Positions 1 through 6,618 of a stretch of DNA of 13,354 nt are shown in pieces. Below the pieces are notes generated by a model, which saw nothing but the letters and a program-made list of their open reading frames with translations, had not been told where the DNA came from and ran no database searches. Both the position numbers and the translations under genes were made by a program. How positions within the stretch are numbered: position 1 is the first letter of the stretch; the number at the start of each line of letters is the position of its first letter. Source of the DNA: Thiobacillaceae bacterium (GTDB lineage Bacteria; Pseudomonadota; Gammaproteobacteria; Burkholderiales; Thiobacillaceae); contig JAAPAA010000104.1 of the NCBI GenBank assembly GCA_012274165.1, positions 1 to 13,354 on the forward strand, given 5' to 3'.

Positions 1-1466
1 ACATACAGTGAGGCGATGTAGGGTATCCAGGCGTCTTCCAGCCGTCGCAATACCGCCTCGGGTGCGGGAGGGCTCGCGTTGAGATCGTGCAGATTCTGCA
101 GCGCCAGCAGGGTGCCCAATTCCTGGCTTTCGATTTGTTGCAGCCGGGCGACTTCCGCGGTCAATTCGGTTTCGGCGCGGGTGTTTTCGGTGTCCAGCCA
201 GGTATTCAGCGTGCGATGTGCCTGGGCAAACCCCTCGGTTGGATGCTGGGCGTCACTTAATATGTGAGCGCAGGCTGCCTCGATTTGCTGCAGGGCGTCG
301 GCGTGTGCGGGATGGTTGTCGGGGAAACGGCGCGAAAACTGACCGAGCAGGTCGATTAACTGGCGTGCCGGATGATGGTCATCGTTGAAAAAATCAGCAG
401 ATTCAAGCGCAACGCGCAGGGTCGGAATTTGCAACTGCGCAATAGCGGACTTATAGCGTGGAGAAACACCAGGATCACCCAGGATGAACTCGAACAGGCC
501 TGCCAGTGCATCCAGCACAGCGAGGTCGAAGCTTCCCGCGTCGGTGTGAAGGGCATTTTGCTGCAACAGTCGCAGTAGCTGCGCGGAGGGCTCGGGCGCA
601 GCGTCTGATATTTGAGGCGACTGAGCCTGCCAATGAGCCAGATTGTCGAGAAAACGCGGCAGTACAGCCGGAAGAAACCTGTTATCCAAGGGGGGGGCCA
701 CGTTTGCCGGCGTGCGAGCGGCAGTGGATAGCGTTGCCTGGTTGTGCGCCGCGACAGACTGGATGTGCGCCAGAATATCCTGGCCGATGGCCGATTCAGC
801 ACGCTTGTGCGTGGGTGTGGGCAGGGCAGTTACGATCGTGCGTTCTTCGACCCCGTGTTCGCTCAAAAACTGGGTCAATGCTGTGTAAGTGTGCTTCAGC
901 ATATCGCACAGTGGGCTCTCCGCACTTCGTATCAACAAGGTACCGCTAAGGGGAGCCAAACCCAGTGAGTCCAATGCGCGAGAAAGCGCATGAATGACTG
1001 GCAGCGGGCCAAAAGCCTTGATTTGTCCATGGTCGCTCTCGGTGCTTTGCATCAAGGACTGTAGGCGGCTGAATAGCAGCAGCAGTTCGGGGCGCAAGTT
1101 GTCTGTCAGGTGAGCGGCGATTTTTTCTTCTGCCAGTTGGCGCCCCAGCACGGCGTCATCCACCAGTTGCAGTTGCGTCGACTGGCCGCTGGTTTGCAAC
1201 TCAAATGTCTCGGGATGGGCGAGGTGCTGGCGGAACTGTTCAGCAAATGCCGTGGATAGCGTATCTGGATAGGCATTCAGCCAATCCAGGCAGGATTGTC
1301 CGGTAGCCAGCATCGACGGCGTGATCTCCGTAGCAATGGCGCGCAGGATGATGTCCTGGATGTCCACGCGACTGCGCTGGAAAAAGTTATCCAGTGCTTG
1401 CGCCATGCGGATATCCGCTTCGTGAAGCAGCGCAACGGCAGATGAATGATCTAGCGGGGTAGGCAT
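1..1466 (-). CDS. DUF1631 family protein, 3' end cut by window edge
   Basis: The frame is open from the ATG at 1466 to the left edge, giving 488 residues with no stop, so the C-terminus is outside the window. An in-frame TAG lies two codons upstream of the ATG, so this start is well bounded. DUF1631 proteins are large proteobacterial proteins of unknown function. Two conserved stretches support the call: LVDD at residues 101-104, followed by a helical segment rich in Leu and Glu, and residues 318-374, which contain LFEFILGD, LQIPTLRVAL, FF and HHPARQL. Residues 215-300 are a low-complexity Ala/Pro/Gln linker, encoded partly by a run of eight G on the plus strand (690-697). No signal peptide or membrane segment is seen, so the protein is probably cytoplasmic. 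It lies 62 bases downstream of a tRNA-Gly gene on the same strand, with no terminator visible between them. Family assignment is from remembered motifs; no biochemical role can be given. Confidence 0.85.
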   Translation of the reverse strand, partial: MPTPLDHSSAVALLHEADIRMAQALDNFFQRSRVDIQDIILRAIATEITPSMLATGQSCLDWLNAYPDTLSTAFAEQFRQHLAHPETFELQTSGQSTQLQLVDDAVLGRQLAEEKIAAHLTDNLRPELLLLFSRLQSLMQSTESDHGQIKAFGPLPVIHALSRALDSLGLAPLSGTLLIRSAESPLCDMLKHTYTALTQFLSEHGVEERTIVTALPTPTHKRAESAIGQDILAHIQSVAAHNQATLSTAARTPANVAPPLDNRFLPAVLPRFLDNLAHWQAQSPQISDAAPEPSAQLLRLLQQNALHTDAGSFDLAVLDALAGLFEFILGDPGVSPRYKSAIAQLQIPTLRVALESADFFNDDHHPARQLIDLLGQFSRRFPDNHPAHADALQQIEAACAHILSDAQHPTEGFAQAHRTLNTWLDTENTRAETELTAEVARLQQIESQELGTLLALQNLHDLNASPPAPEAVLRRLEDAWIPYIASLY

Positions 1467-1528
1467 GGCCTGCTAATAACGGCCAAATCGAATGGAAAAT
1501 TAAACAGCGGTTGGATGGAGGGGAATTT

Positions 1529-1602
1529 TGGAGCGGGCGAAGGGAATCGAACCCTCCTCATGAGCTTGGGAAGCTCAGGTAATGCCACTATACGACGCCC
1601 GC
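1529..1602 (-). tRNA. tRNA-Gly (anticodon CCC), CCA encoded
   Basis: On the minus strand the sequence folds into a full cloverleaf. The acceptor stem is GCGGGCG/CGCCCGC. The anticodon arm is TGAGC-TTCCCAA-GCTCA, and the T arm is GAGGG-TTCGATT-CCCTT. The anticodon is CCC (plus-strand GGG at 1568-1570), which reads GGG glycine codons. The discriminator base is T, and CCA is encoded at 1531-1529. The sequence closely resembles known bacterial tRNA-Gly(CCC). The gene is divergent from thiS, and the DUF1631 gene follows downstream on the same strand. Confidence 0.97.
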
Positions 1603-1644
1603 ACGGCTAGAGATGTACCTTCATGCCCTGTAGGGTGCTTCAGG

Positions 1645-1663
1645 GTAGAATCCGGCATTCTAC
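1645..1663. promoter_or_regulatory. Inverted repeat between divergent tRNA-Gly and thiS
   Basis: A perfect 7-bp inverted repeat, GTAGAAT and ATTCTAC, flanks a CCGGC spacer. Each arm contains TAGAAT, five of six matches to the sigma-70 -10 hexamer, one facing thiS and one facing the tRNA gene. It would place transcription starts about 40-50 bases before each gene. No convincing -35 hexamer sits at 16-18 bases in either direction, so this may be an operator or chance rather than a pair of promoters. Confidence 0.35.
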
Positions 1664-1698
1664 TGAAACTCACGTCCCCCGGATAGAAGAAGTGTTTT

Positions 1699-1902
1699 GT
1701 GATTGACCTTCATATCAACGGCGAACCTCGCCGCTTTCCTGCACCGCTTACCCTGAGTCAACTGATCGAGTCGCTGGACCTGATTGGCAAACGCATCGCC
1801 ATCGAAAAAAATGGCGAAATCGTCCCGCGCAGCCAGCATGCCAGTACCTCGCTTGCCAGCGGAGACCGGCTGGAAATCGTTGTCGCGGTTGGCGGCGGCT
1901 GA
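1699..1902 (+). CDS. thiS: Sulfur carrier protein ThiS
   Basis: This 67-residue protein is the small ubiquitin-like sulfur carrier of thiamin thiazole synthesis. As a C-terminal thiocarboxylate it delivers sulfur to ThiG. The length fits the family, and the protein ends in the required Gly-Gly (…VAVGGG), the site adenylated and thiocarboxylated by ThiF or its equivalent. The N-terminal INGEPRRF strand and the ASGDRLEIV segment are typical of ThiS. The start is GTG, preceded at six bases by the purine-rich AGAAGAAG (1685-1692); an in-frame TAG at 1684 rules out a longer protein. thiG follows after 35 bases. No ThiF, ThiO or ThiE gene is in the window, so the activating enzyme must be elsewhere. 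Confidence 0.94.
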   Translation: MIDLHINGEPRRFPAPLTLSQLIESLDLIGKRIAIEKNGEIVPRSQHASTSLASGDRLEIVVAVGGG

Positions 1903-1937
1903 TTGAGATACTTCCCTAGCTTTTACCCCACAAACTC

Positions 1938-2741
1938 ATGAACCCTCTTGTTATCGCCGGAAAATCCTATGCCTCCCGCCTGCTGGTGGGCACCGGAAAA
2001 TATCAGGATTTTGAACAGACGCGTCTCGCGGTTGAAGCCTCGGGCGCGGAAATCGTCACTGTCGCCATCCGCCGTACCAACATCGGTCAGGACGCTAGCC
2101 AGCCCAGTTTGCTCGATGCGCTGCCGCCGTCGAAATACACCTATCTGCCCAACACCGCCGGCTGCTACACGGCGGATGACGCGATCCGTACCTTGCGGCT
2201 GGCGCGCGAACTGCTGGATGGCCATAGCCTGGTCAAGCTCGAAGTGCTGGGCGACCCCGCATCCCTGTATCCGAATGTGGCCGAAACCATCAAGGCCGCC
2301 GAGGTGCTGGTGAAGGACGGTTTTCAGGTGATGGTCTACACCTCGGACGACCCGATCGCCGCCAAGCAGTTGGAGGACATCGGCTGCGTTGCGGTGATGC
2401 CGCTGGCGAGCCTGATCGGTTCCGGTATGGGCATTCTCAATCCGTGGAATCTGCAAATCATCATTGATCGCCTTTCGGTGCCGGTGATCGTCGATGCCGG
2501 GGTCGGCACGGCCAGCGATGCGACGATTGCGATGGAACTCGGCTGCGACGCCGTGCTGATGAATACCGCCATCGCCGGCGCCGGCAATCCGGTGCTGATG
2601 GCGTCGGCGATGCGGAAAGCGGTGGAAGCCGGGCGCGAGGCGTTTCTGGCTGGCCGCATGCCGAAAAAAATCTATCAGGCCAGCCCCAGTTCGCCGACCA
2701 GCGGCCTCATCGCTGAAAATAGCAGCACGGGCACCAAATAA
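1938..2741 (+). CDS. thiG: Thiazole synthase ThiG
   Basis: ThiG condenses 1-deoxy-D-xylulose 5-phosphate, dehydroglycine and the sulfur of ThiS thiocarboxylate into the thiazole phosphate moiety of thiamin. It is a cytoplasmic (beta/alpha)8-barrel. The 267 residues match the family length. The N-terminal LLVGTGKY, the TVAIRRTN block (residues 41-48) and LPNTAGCYTADDA (70-82) are hallmark segments. K100 in VKLEVLGD is the expected Schiff-base lysine. The phosphate-binding loops appear at PLASLIGSGMGI and VDAGVGTASDA. The end, KIYQASPSSPTSGLI, is also typical. The ATG has no clear Shine-Dalgarno sequence, but the start gives the usual ThiG N-terminus. It forms an operon with thiS, and trmB begins two bases after its stop. 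Confidence 0.98.
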   Translation: MNPLVIAGKSYASRLLVGTGKYQDFEQTRLAVEASGAEIVTVAIRRTNIGQDASQPSLLDALPPSKYTYLPNTAGCYTADDAIRTLRLARELLDGHSLVKLEVLGDPASLYPNVAETIKAAEVLVKDGFQVMVYTSDDPIAAKQLEDIGCVAVMPLASLIGSGMGILNPWNLQIIIDRLSVPVIVDAGVGTASDATIAMELGCDAVLMNTAIAGAGNPVLMASAMRKAVEAGREAFLAGRMPKKIYQASPSSPTSGLIAENSSTGTK

Positions 2742-2743
2742 GC

Positions 2744-3427
2744 ATGAGCGACACTGGCGCGCATCCGCGCATCCGTTCCTATGTGCTGCGTGCCGGGCGT
2801 GTTGGTCCCGGCCAGGCGCGTGCGCTGGCCGAAATCGGGCCGCAGTGCATGCTGCCGTATCAGACCGGCTTGCTTGACCTCGACGCGGCCTTCGGTCGTT
2901 CCGCCCCACGCATTCTGGAAATCGGTTTTGGCATGGGCGAGGGCCTGGCCGAAATTGCCGCGGCCCACCCTGAAAACGACTACATCGGGGTGGAAGTTCA
3001 CACCCCCGGTGTCGGTGCATTGTTGAAGCAGGTTGGCGAGCGTGGCCTCTCCAATGTGCGCGTCATTCAGCACGATGCGGTCGACGTGCTGACGCGGATG
3101 CTCGCCCCGGCCAGTCTCGCCGGCATCCACATTTTTTTCCCCGATCCCTGGCATAAAAAACGCCACCACAAACGCCGCCTGATCCAGCCGCCGCTGGTCG
3201 CTTTGCTGGCCAGCCGCATCCGGCCGGGTGGCTACCTGCATCTGGCAACCGACTGGCAGGATTACGCCGAACAGATGCTCGTGGTGCTCGCTGCCGAGCC
3301 GCTGCTGGCAAACACCGTGGCGGACTACGCCCCGCGTCCCGACACGCGTCCGCTGACCAAATTCGAGCAGCGCGGTATCCGCCTCGGGCACGGCGTGTGG
3401 GACCTGGTATTCAAGCGGATTGAATAA
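2744..3427 (+). CDS. trmB: tRNA (guanine-N7-)-methyltransferase TrmB
   Basis: TrmB uses S-adenosylmethionine to methylate N7 of G46 in the variable loop of tRNAs. The 227-residue protein has the Rossmann methyltransferase motif I EIGFGMGEGLAEIA (about residues 59-72). The acidic GVEVH lies at the end of the second strand. The family signature IFFPDPWHKKRHHKRRL sits near residues 129-145, and the C-terminal TKFEQRG is the characteristic substrate-binding segment. The ATG lies two bases after the thiG stop, so the gene is very probably co-transcribed with thiS-thiG and may depend on translational read-through or reinitiation, since no good ribosome binding site is visible. I infer co-expression by position rather than a functional link to thiamin. 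Confidence 0.97.
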   Translation: MSDTGAHPRIRSYVLRAGRVGPGQARALAEIGPQCMLPYQTGLLDLDAAFGRSAPRILEIGFGMGEGLAEIAAAHPENDYIGVEVHTPGVGALLKQVGERGLSNVRVIQHDAVDVLTRMLAPASLAGIHIFFPDPWHKKRHHKRRLIQPPLVALLASRIRPGGYLHLATDWQDYAEQMLVVLAAEPLLANTVADYAPRPDTRPLTKFEQRGIRLGHGVWDLVFKRIE

Positions 3428-3430
3428 TCG

Positions 3431-3461
3431 CCATGCCGTGCGGCTATGATGCGCGGCATGG
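3431..3461 (+). promoter_or_regulatory. Inverted repeat overlapping the marC-family start codon
   Basis: CCATGCCG (3431-3438) and CGGCATGG (3454-3461) are perfect 8-bp complements separated by 15 bases. The ATG at 3458, the start best supported by homology, lies in the 3' arm. Two further ATGs (3446 and 3449) lie in the loop. In the mRNA this hairpin could mask the 3458 start. There is no T-run, so it is not a terminator for trmB. Confidence 0.4.
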
Positions 3462-4093
3462 ATATTCCTGAACTCGTCAAGGCTGCACTCGCGTTATTCG
3501 CCATCGTCGATCCGGTCGGCGTCATTCCGCTTTTTCTCGTCGCAACCCACGGCTACACACTCGCGCAAAGTCGCTCGGCGGCGCGCGTGGCGGCGCTGAC
3601 AGTGCTTGGTGTGCTGACCCTGTTCATTTTTCTGGGCGAACCCATGCTGGGTTTCTTCGGCATCCGCCTCGCGGCCTTTTCGGTCGCGGGCGGCTTGCTG
3701 CTGCTGTTGCTGGCGCTGTCGATGGTGCAGGCGCACGTCAGCCCGCAAAGGCAAACCCGCGACGAAGCAATCGAAGCAGAAGAGCGGGATGCAGTCGGCG
3801 TGGTGCCCCTGGGAATCCCGCTGCTGGCGGGTCCTGGCGCAATCACGCATGTGATCGTGGCTGCAGGCGCTACACATGGAAACGTGCTGCACCAGACCGC
3901 CTTGCTGGTTCCGGTGGCGCTGGTGGCCGTGTCGGTTTGGCTGTCGTTTCGCGCCGCACCGGCGATTGCGAAACGGCTGGGCAAAACCGGGATACACGTT
4001 GTCACGCGCTTGATGGGCTTGATCATCGCGGCCATTTCAATTGAAATGATTGCGAGCGGGTTGGGTAAACTGTTCCCTGGGTTACTGGTCTGA
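3458..4093 (+). CDS. MarC family integral membrane protein
   Basis: This is a 211-residue protein (215 if started at the ATG at 3446) of the MarC/UPF0056 family, inner-membrane proteins of uncertain function often listed as putative amino acid or antibiotic-related transporters. Six hydrophobic segments are visible. Counted from the 3446 start they lie near residues 10-32, 46-68, 70-96, 116-141, 148-172 and 187-210. The two inverted family signatures are present: DPVGVIPLF in the first helix and LLAGPGAIT in the fourth. A charged cytoplasmic loop (QRQTRDEAIEAEER) separates the two halves. I prefer the start at 3458 because MDIPELVKAALALFAIVDP matches the family N-terminus. It lies 30 bases after trmB and could share its transcript. 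The family is secure; the substrate is not known. Confidence 0.92.
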   Translation: MDIPELVKAALALFAIVDPVGVIPLFLVATHGYTLAQSRSAARVAALTVLGVLTLFIFLGEPMLGFFGIRLAAFSVAGGLLLLLLALSMVQAHVSPQRQTRDEAIEAEERDAVGVVPLGIPLLAGPGAITHVIVAAGATHGNVLHQTALLVPVALVAVSVWLSFRAAPAIAKRLGKTGIHVVTRLMGLIIAAISIEMIASGLGKLFPGLLV

Positions 4094-4097
4094 TCCG

Positions 4098-4146
4098 GTG
4101 CATCGTGCACTTGGCAGGGGCACGTTTTAACCCAATCGCGTGCCAA
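4098..4146. repeat. Nested inverted repeats upstream of gnd
   Basis: Several short dyads are packed together. GTGCA (4098-4102) pairs with TGCAC (4106-4110) across a 3-base loop. TTGGCA (4111-4116) is complementary to TGCCAA (4141-4146). GGCACG (4119-4124) is complementary to CGTGCC (4139-4144). The last two are partly alternative pairings. They lie about 55-100 bases before the predicted gnd transcription start, a usual place for activator sites, but they could also be the end of the marC transcript. No T-run follows, so an intrinsic terminator is unlikely. Confidence 0.35.
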
Positions 4147-4172
4147 ACACGCGTCCATTCACACATTTTCTG

Positions 4173-4190
4173 TTGGCATGATTGTTGCGC
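4173..4190 (+). promoter_or_regulatory. Candidate sigma-54 (-24/-12) promoter of gnd-zwf-pgl
   Basis: The sequence TTGGCATGATTGTTGCG matches the sigma-54 consensus YTGGCACG-N4-TTGCW at all but two positions. GG is at 4175-4176 and GC at 4187-4188, exactly ten bases apart as this promoter class requires. The predicted transcription start is near 4200, leaving a leader of about 26 bases that contains the gnd ribosome binding site. Read as a sigma-70 promoter, the TTGGCA has no acceptable -10 hexamer at 16-18 bases. The call rests on sequence match and position only. Confidence 0.5.
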
Positions 4191-4225
4191 CAGACAGGTA
4201 GCCATCTTCAACTAGGGAGTCAAGT

Positions 4226-5140
4226 ATGGAATTCGGTATTGTCGGACTGGGTCGCATGGGCGGAAACATGGCACGGCGGCTGGCGCGCAAGGGCATCAAG
4301 ATCGCACTGAACAATCGTAGCCATGAAGTCAGCGTAGCCATCGCGGCGGAGACCGGGCACCTCGCCTGCGCCAGTTTGCCCGAGCTGGTCGCGGCATTGC
4401 AGACGCCGCGCATCGTCTGGCTGATGCTGCCCGCAGGTGACGCTACCGAGGCCGCGCTGACCACGCTGATGCCATTTTTGAGCCCTGGCGACCTGGTAGT
4501 CGACGGCGCCAATGCCTATTACAAGGACGACCAGCGCCGCGCCGAAATGATGGCGGCGCAGCAGGTCGAATATGCCGATGCCGGTGTGTCGGGCGGGGTG
4601 TGGGGGCTGGATAACGGCTACTGCATCATGTTTGGAGGCAGCGATGCAACTGCTGCGCGGCTGAAACCCTATATGGAAGCCTTCGCGCCGACGCCGACCA
4701 CCGGCTGGCTGCATACCGGGCCGGTCGGCTCCGGGCACTTTGTGAAGATGGTTCACAACGGCATCGAGTACGGCATGATGCAGGCGTTTGCCGAAGGCTT
4801 TGCGCTGATGAAGAACAAGTCGGACTTCGATCTCGATATGAGCGACATCGCCGAGCTGTGGCGGCACGGCAGCGTGGTGCGCTCCTGGTTGCTGGACTTG
4901 TCGGCGGATTTTCTTGCCAAGGACCAGGCGCTCGACAACATCGAGCCGTTTGTATCGGATTCTGGTGAGGGACGCTGGACCGTGCTCGAATCGGTTGAGC
5001 AGGGCGTGCCCACGCCGGTGATGACGATGTCATTGATGATGCGTTTTGCCACCCAGGGCAAGAACGACTACGCAGCCAAAATGCTCGCCAAAATGCGCCA
5101 GGGATTCGGCGGCCATGCGGTCAAGGAAGACGGCAAATGA
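4226..5140 (+). CDS. gnd: 6-phosphogluconate dehydrogenase, decarboxylating, short form
   Basis: The enzyme oxidatively decarboxylates 6-phosphogluconate to ribulose-5-phosphate and CO2, the last oxidative step of the pentose phosphate pathway. At 304 residues it belongs to the short class rather than the roughly 470-residue E. coli type. The Rossmann loop is GLGRMG (residues 7-12). VSGG (121-124) is followed by the short-class VWGLDNGY. The catalytic segment KMVHNGIEYGMMQ supplies K174, N178 and E181. After the second strand the sequence reads NNRS (29-32), whereas many short enzymes have an acidic residue there, so NADP+ use is possible. The ATG has a strong ribosome site, AGGGAG (4214-4219), six bases upstream. 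The stop overlaps the zwf start by four bases (ATGA). Confidence 0.96.
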   Translation: MEFGIVGLGRMGGNMARRLARKGIKIALNNRSHEVSVAIAAETGHLACASLPELVAALQTPRIVWLMLPAGDATEAALTTLMPFLSPGDLVVDGANAYYKDDQRRAEMMAAQQVEYADAGVSGGVWGLDNGYCIMFGGSDATAARLKPYMEAFAPTPTTGWLHTGPVGSGHFVKMVHNGIEYGMMQAFAEGFALMKNKSDFDLDMSDIAELWRHGSVVRSWLLDLSADFLAKDQALDNIEPFVSDSGEGRWTVLESVEQGVPTPVMTMSLMMRFATQGKNDYAAKMLAKMRQGFGGHAVKEDGK

Positions 5141-6618
5141 GTGCTGATCCCGATGCGATCTTGCCATGCACGTTCGTGATTTTTGGCGCCACGGGCAACC
5201 TTGCCAGCAACAAGCTGTTGCCTGCGCTGTACCACCTGGAAGCGGCTGCGCGGCTGGCTGAGTCGCTCAACATCGTGGCGTTTGCGCGTCGTCCCTGGAG
5301 CGACGAACAATGGCGTGCGCACATGCGCGAGGTGCTGGCCCCCAAAATCAAGGGCAGCCTGGATACGCCGATATTCGAGCGCTTTCTCACACGCTTTCGC
5401 TATCAGCAGGGCGACCTCAACGATGTCGCTTCGTATCAGGCGCTGGCCGACCGCCTTCCACCCGAGGCGGCCTGCTCCAGCACAGTGTTTTATCTGGCGA
5501 TCAAGCCGGCCGAGTTTTCCGCCGTCATCCACAACCTCGAAGCCGTCGGCCTCAACAAGCCGCGCGGGCTGAACCGTGTGGTGATTGAAAAGCCCTTTGG
5601 CGAAGACATCGAATCGGCGCGGGTGCTGAACCAGCTGCTGCACCAGAACTTTGGTGAGGAGCAGGTGTATCGCATCGATCATTTTCTTGGCAAGGAAACC
5701 GTGCAAAACCTGCTCGTTTTCCGCTTCGCCAATACCCTGATCGAGCCGTTGTGGAACCGCAATTTCATCGACCACGTGCAGATCACCGTGGCCGAATCCA
5801 TCGGCATCGAAAAGCGCGCAGATTATTACGACCGCGCGGGCGCGCTGCGCGACATGCTGCAAAACCACTTGATGCAGCTGCTGACCGTGGTGGCGATGGA
5901 ACCTCCACCCGCACTCGAAGCCGATGCACTGCGCGACGAAAAGGTGAAGGTGCTGCGCTCGATCCGGCCCATCGCCAAGCGTGCGGTGCATGCGCATGCC
6001 ATCCGTGCGCAATACGCGCGCGGCAACATCGAGGGCCAGCCGGTTCTGGGCTATCAGGAGGAAGACAACGTCGAGCCCAACTCCATCACCGAAACCTACG
6101 TTGCCGCCAAGTTTTACATCGATAACTGGCGCTGGCGCGGGGTGCCGTTTTATCTGCGCACGGGCAAGCGCATGAAGCACCAGACGTCGATGATCGCGAT
6201 CCGCTTTCGCCATCCGCCGCAGCAGCTGTTTCGCGAAACCCCGCTCGAATCGATCGAACCCAACTGGATATTGCTGTCGATCCAGCCGGACGAATCGATG
6301 CGCATGGAAATCCACGTCAAGCAGCCCGGGCTCGATATGGATACGCGCATGATGCAGATGAATGCGAGCTTCCTGAAAACCGACGAAGAGACGCTTGACG
6401 CCTATGAAACCCTGCTGCTCGACGTGATCGAAGGCGACCGCTCGCTGTTTTTACGCTTCGACGAAGTCGAATGGGCGTGGCGCGTGGTCGATCCAATCCT
6501 CAAGCACTGGACGGTCGAGCGCGATTACATCCCGACCTATGCCGCGGGCAGCTGGGGGCCGGCGGATTCCAACCGCCTGTTTGACAGCGACGACCAGACC
6601 TGGCGCAACGAGTTGTGA
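5137..6618 (+). CDS. zwf: Glucose-6-phosphate 1-dehydrogenase
   Basis: This enzyme oxidises glucose-6-phosphate to 6-phosphogluconolactone, reducing NAD(P)+, and commits carbon to the oxidative pentose phosphate pathway. The 493 residues fit the bacterial family. The nucleotide-binding loop is GATGNLA (17-23), with Asn where most relatives have Asp. EKPFG is at 151-155, and the active-site signature RIDHFLGKE is at 179-187. The catalytic histidine region YYDRAGALRDMLQNH ends at H244. The C-terminal half carries LRTGKRM and WRVVDPIL, as expected. The start codon overlaps the gnd stop (ATGA), and the stop overlaps the pgl start (GTGA), so translation of all three genes is probably coupled. The order gnd-zwf-pgl means the genes run opposite to the order of the reactions. 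Confidence 0.98.
   Translation: MSADPDAILPCTFVIFGATGNLASNKLLPALYHLEAAARLAESLNIVAFARRPWSDEQWRAHMREVLAPKIKGSLDTPIFERFLTRFRYQQGDLNDVASYQALADRLPPEAACSSTVFYLAIKPAEFSAVIHNLEAVGLNKPRGLNRVVIEKPFGEDIESARVLNQLLHQNFGEEQVYRIDHFLGKETVQNLLVFRFANTLIEPLWNRNFIDHVQITVAESIGIEKRADYYDRAGALRDMLQNHLMQLLTVVAMEPPPALEADALRDEKVKVLRSIRPIAKRAVHAHAIRAQYARGNIEGQPVLGYQEEDNVEPNSITETYVAAKFYIDNWRWRGVPFYLRTGKRMKHQTSMIAIRFRHPPQQLFRETPLESIEPNWILLSIQPDESMRMEIHVKQPGLDMDTRMMQMNASFLKTDEETLDAYETLLLDVIEGDRSLFLRFDEVEWAWRVVDPILKHWTVERDYIPTYAAGSWGPADSNRLFDSDDQTWRNEL

Noticed and set aside
356..802. A 148-codon minus-strand open frame that could be a separate gene.
   Set aside because: It overlaps the DUF1631 gene in another frame on the same strand. 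The DUF1631 frame continues unbroken through the region and contains the conserved blocks. It matters only as the frame entered if the G-run contracts.
1603..1698. Possible TPP riboswitch upstream of thiS.
   Set aside because: The region is under 100 bases and lacks the conserved CUGAGA and ACCUGAUCUGGAUAAUGCCAGCG-type elements. Only the short TAGAAT dyad is present.
1923..3020. A 365-codon open frame on the minus strand.
   Set aside because: It covers thiG and part of trmB in antisense; composition is His/Arg/Gln-rich and no domain is visible.
5068..6315. A 415-codon open frame on the minus strand.
   Set aside because: It is antisense to zwf and the end of gnd, both certain genes, and has shadow-like composition without family motifs.
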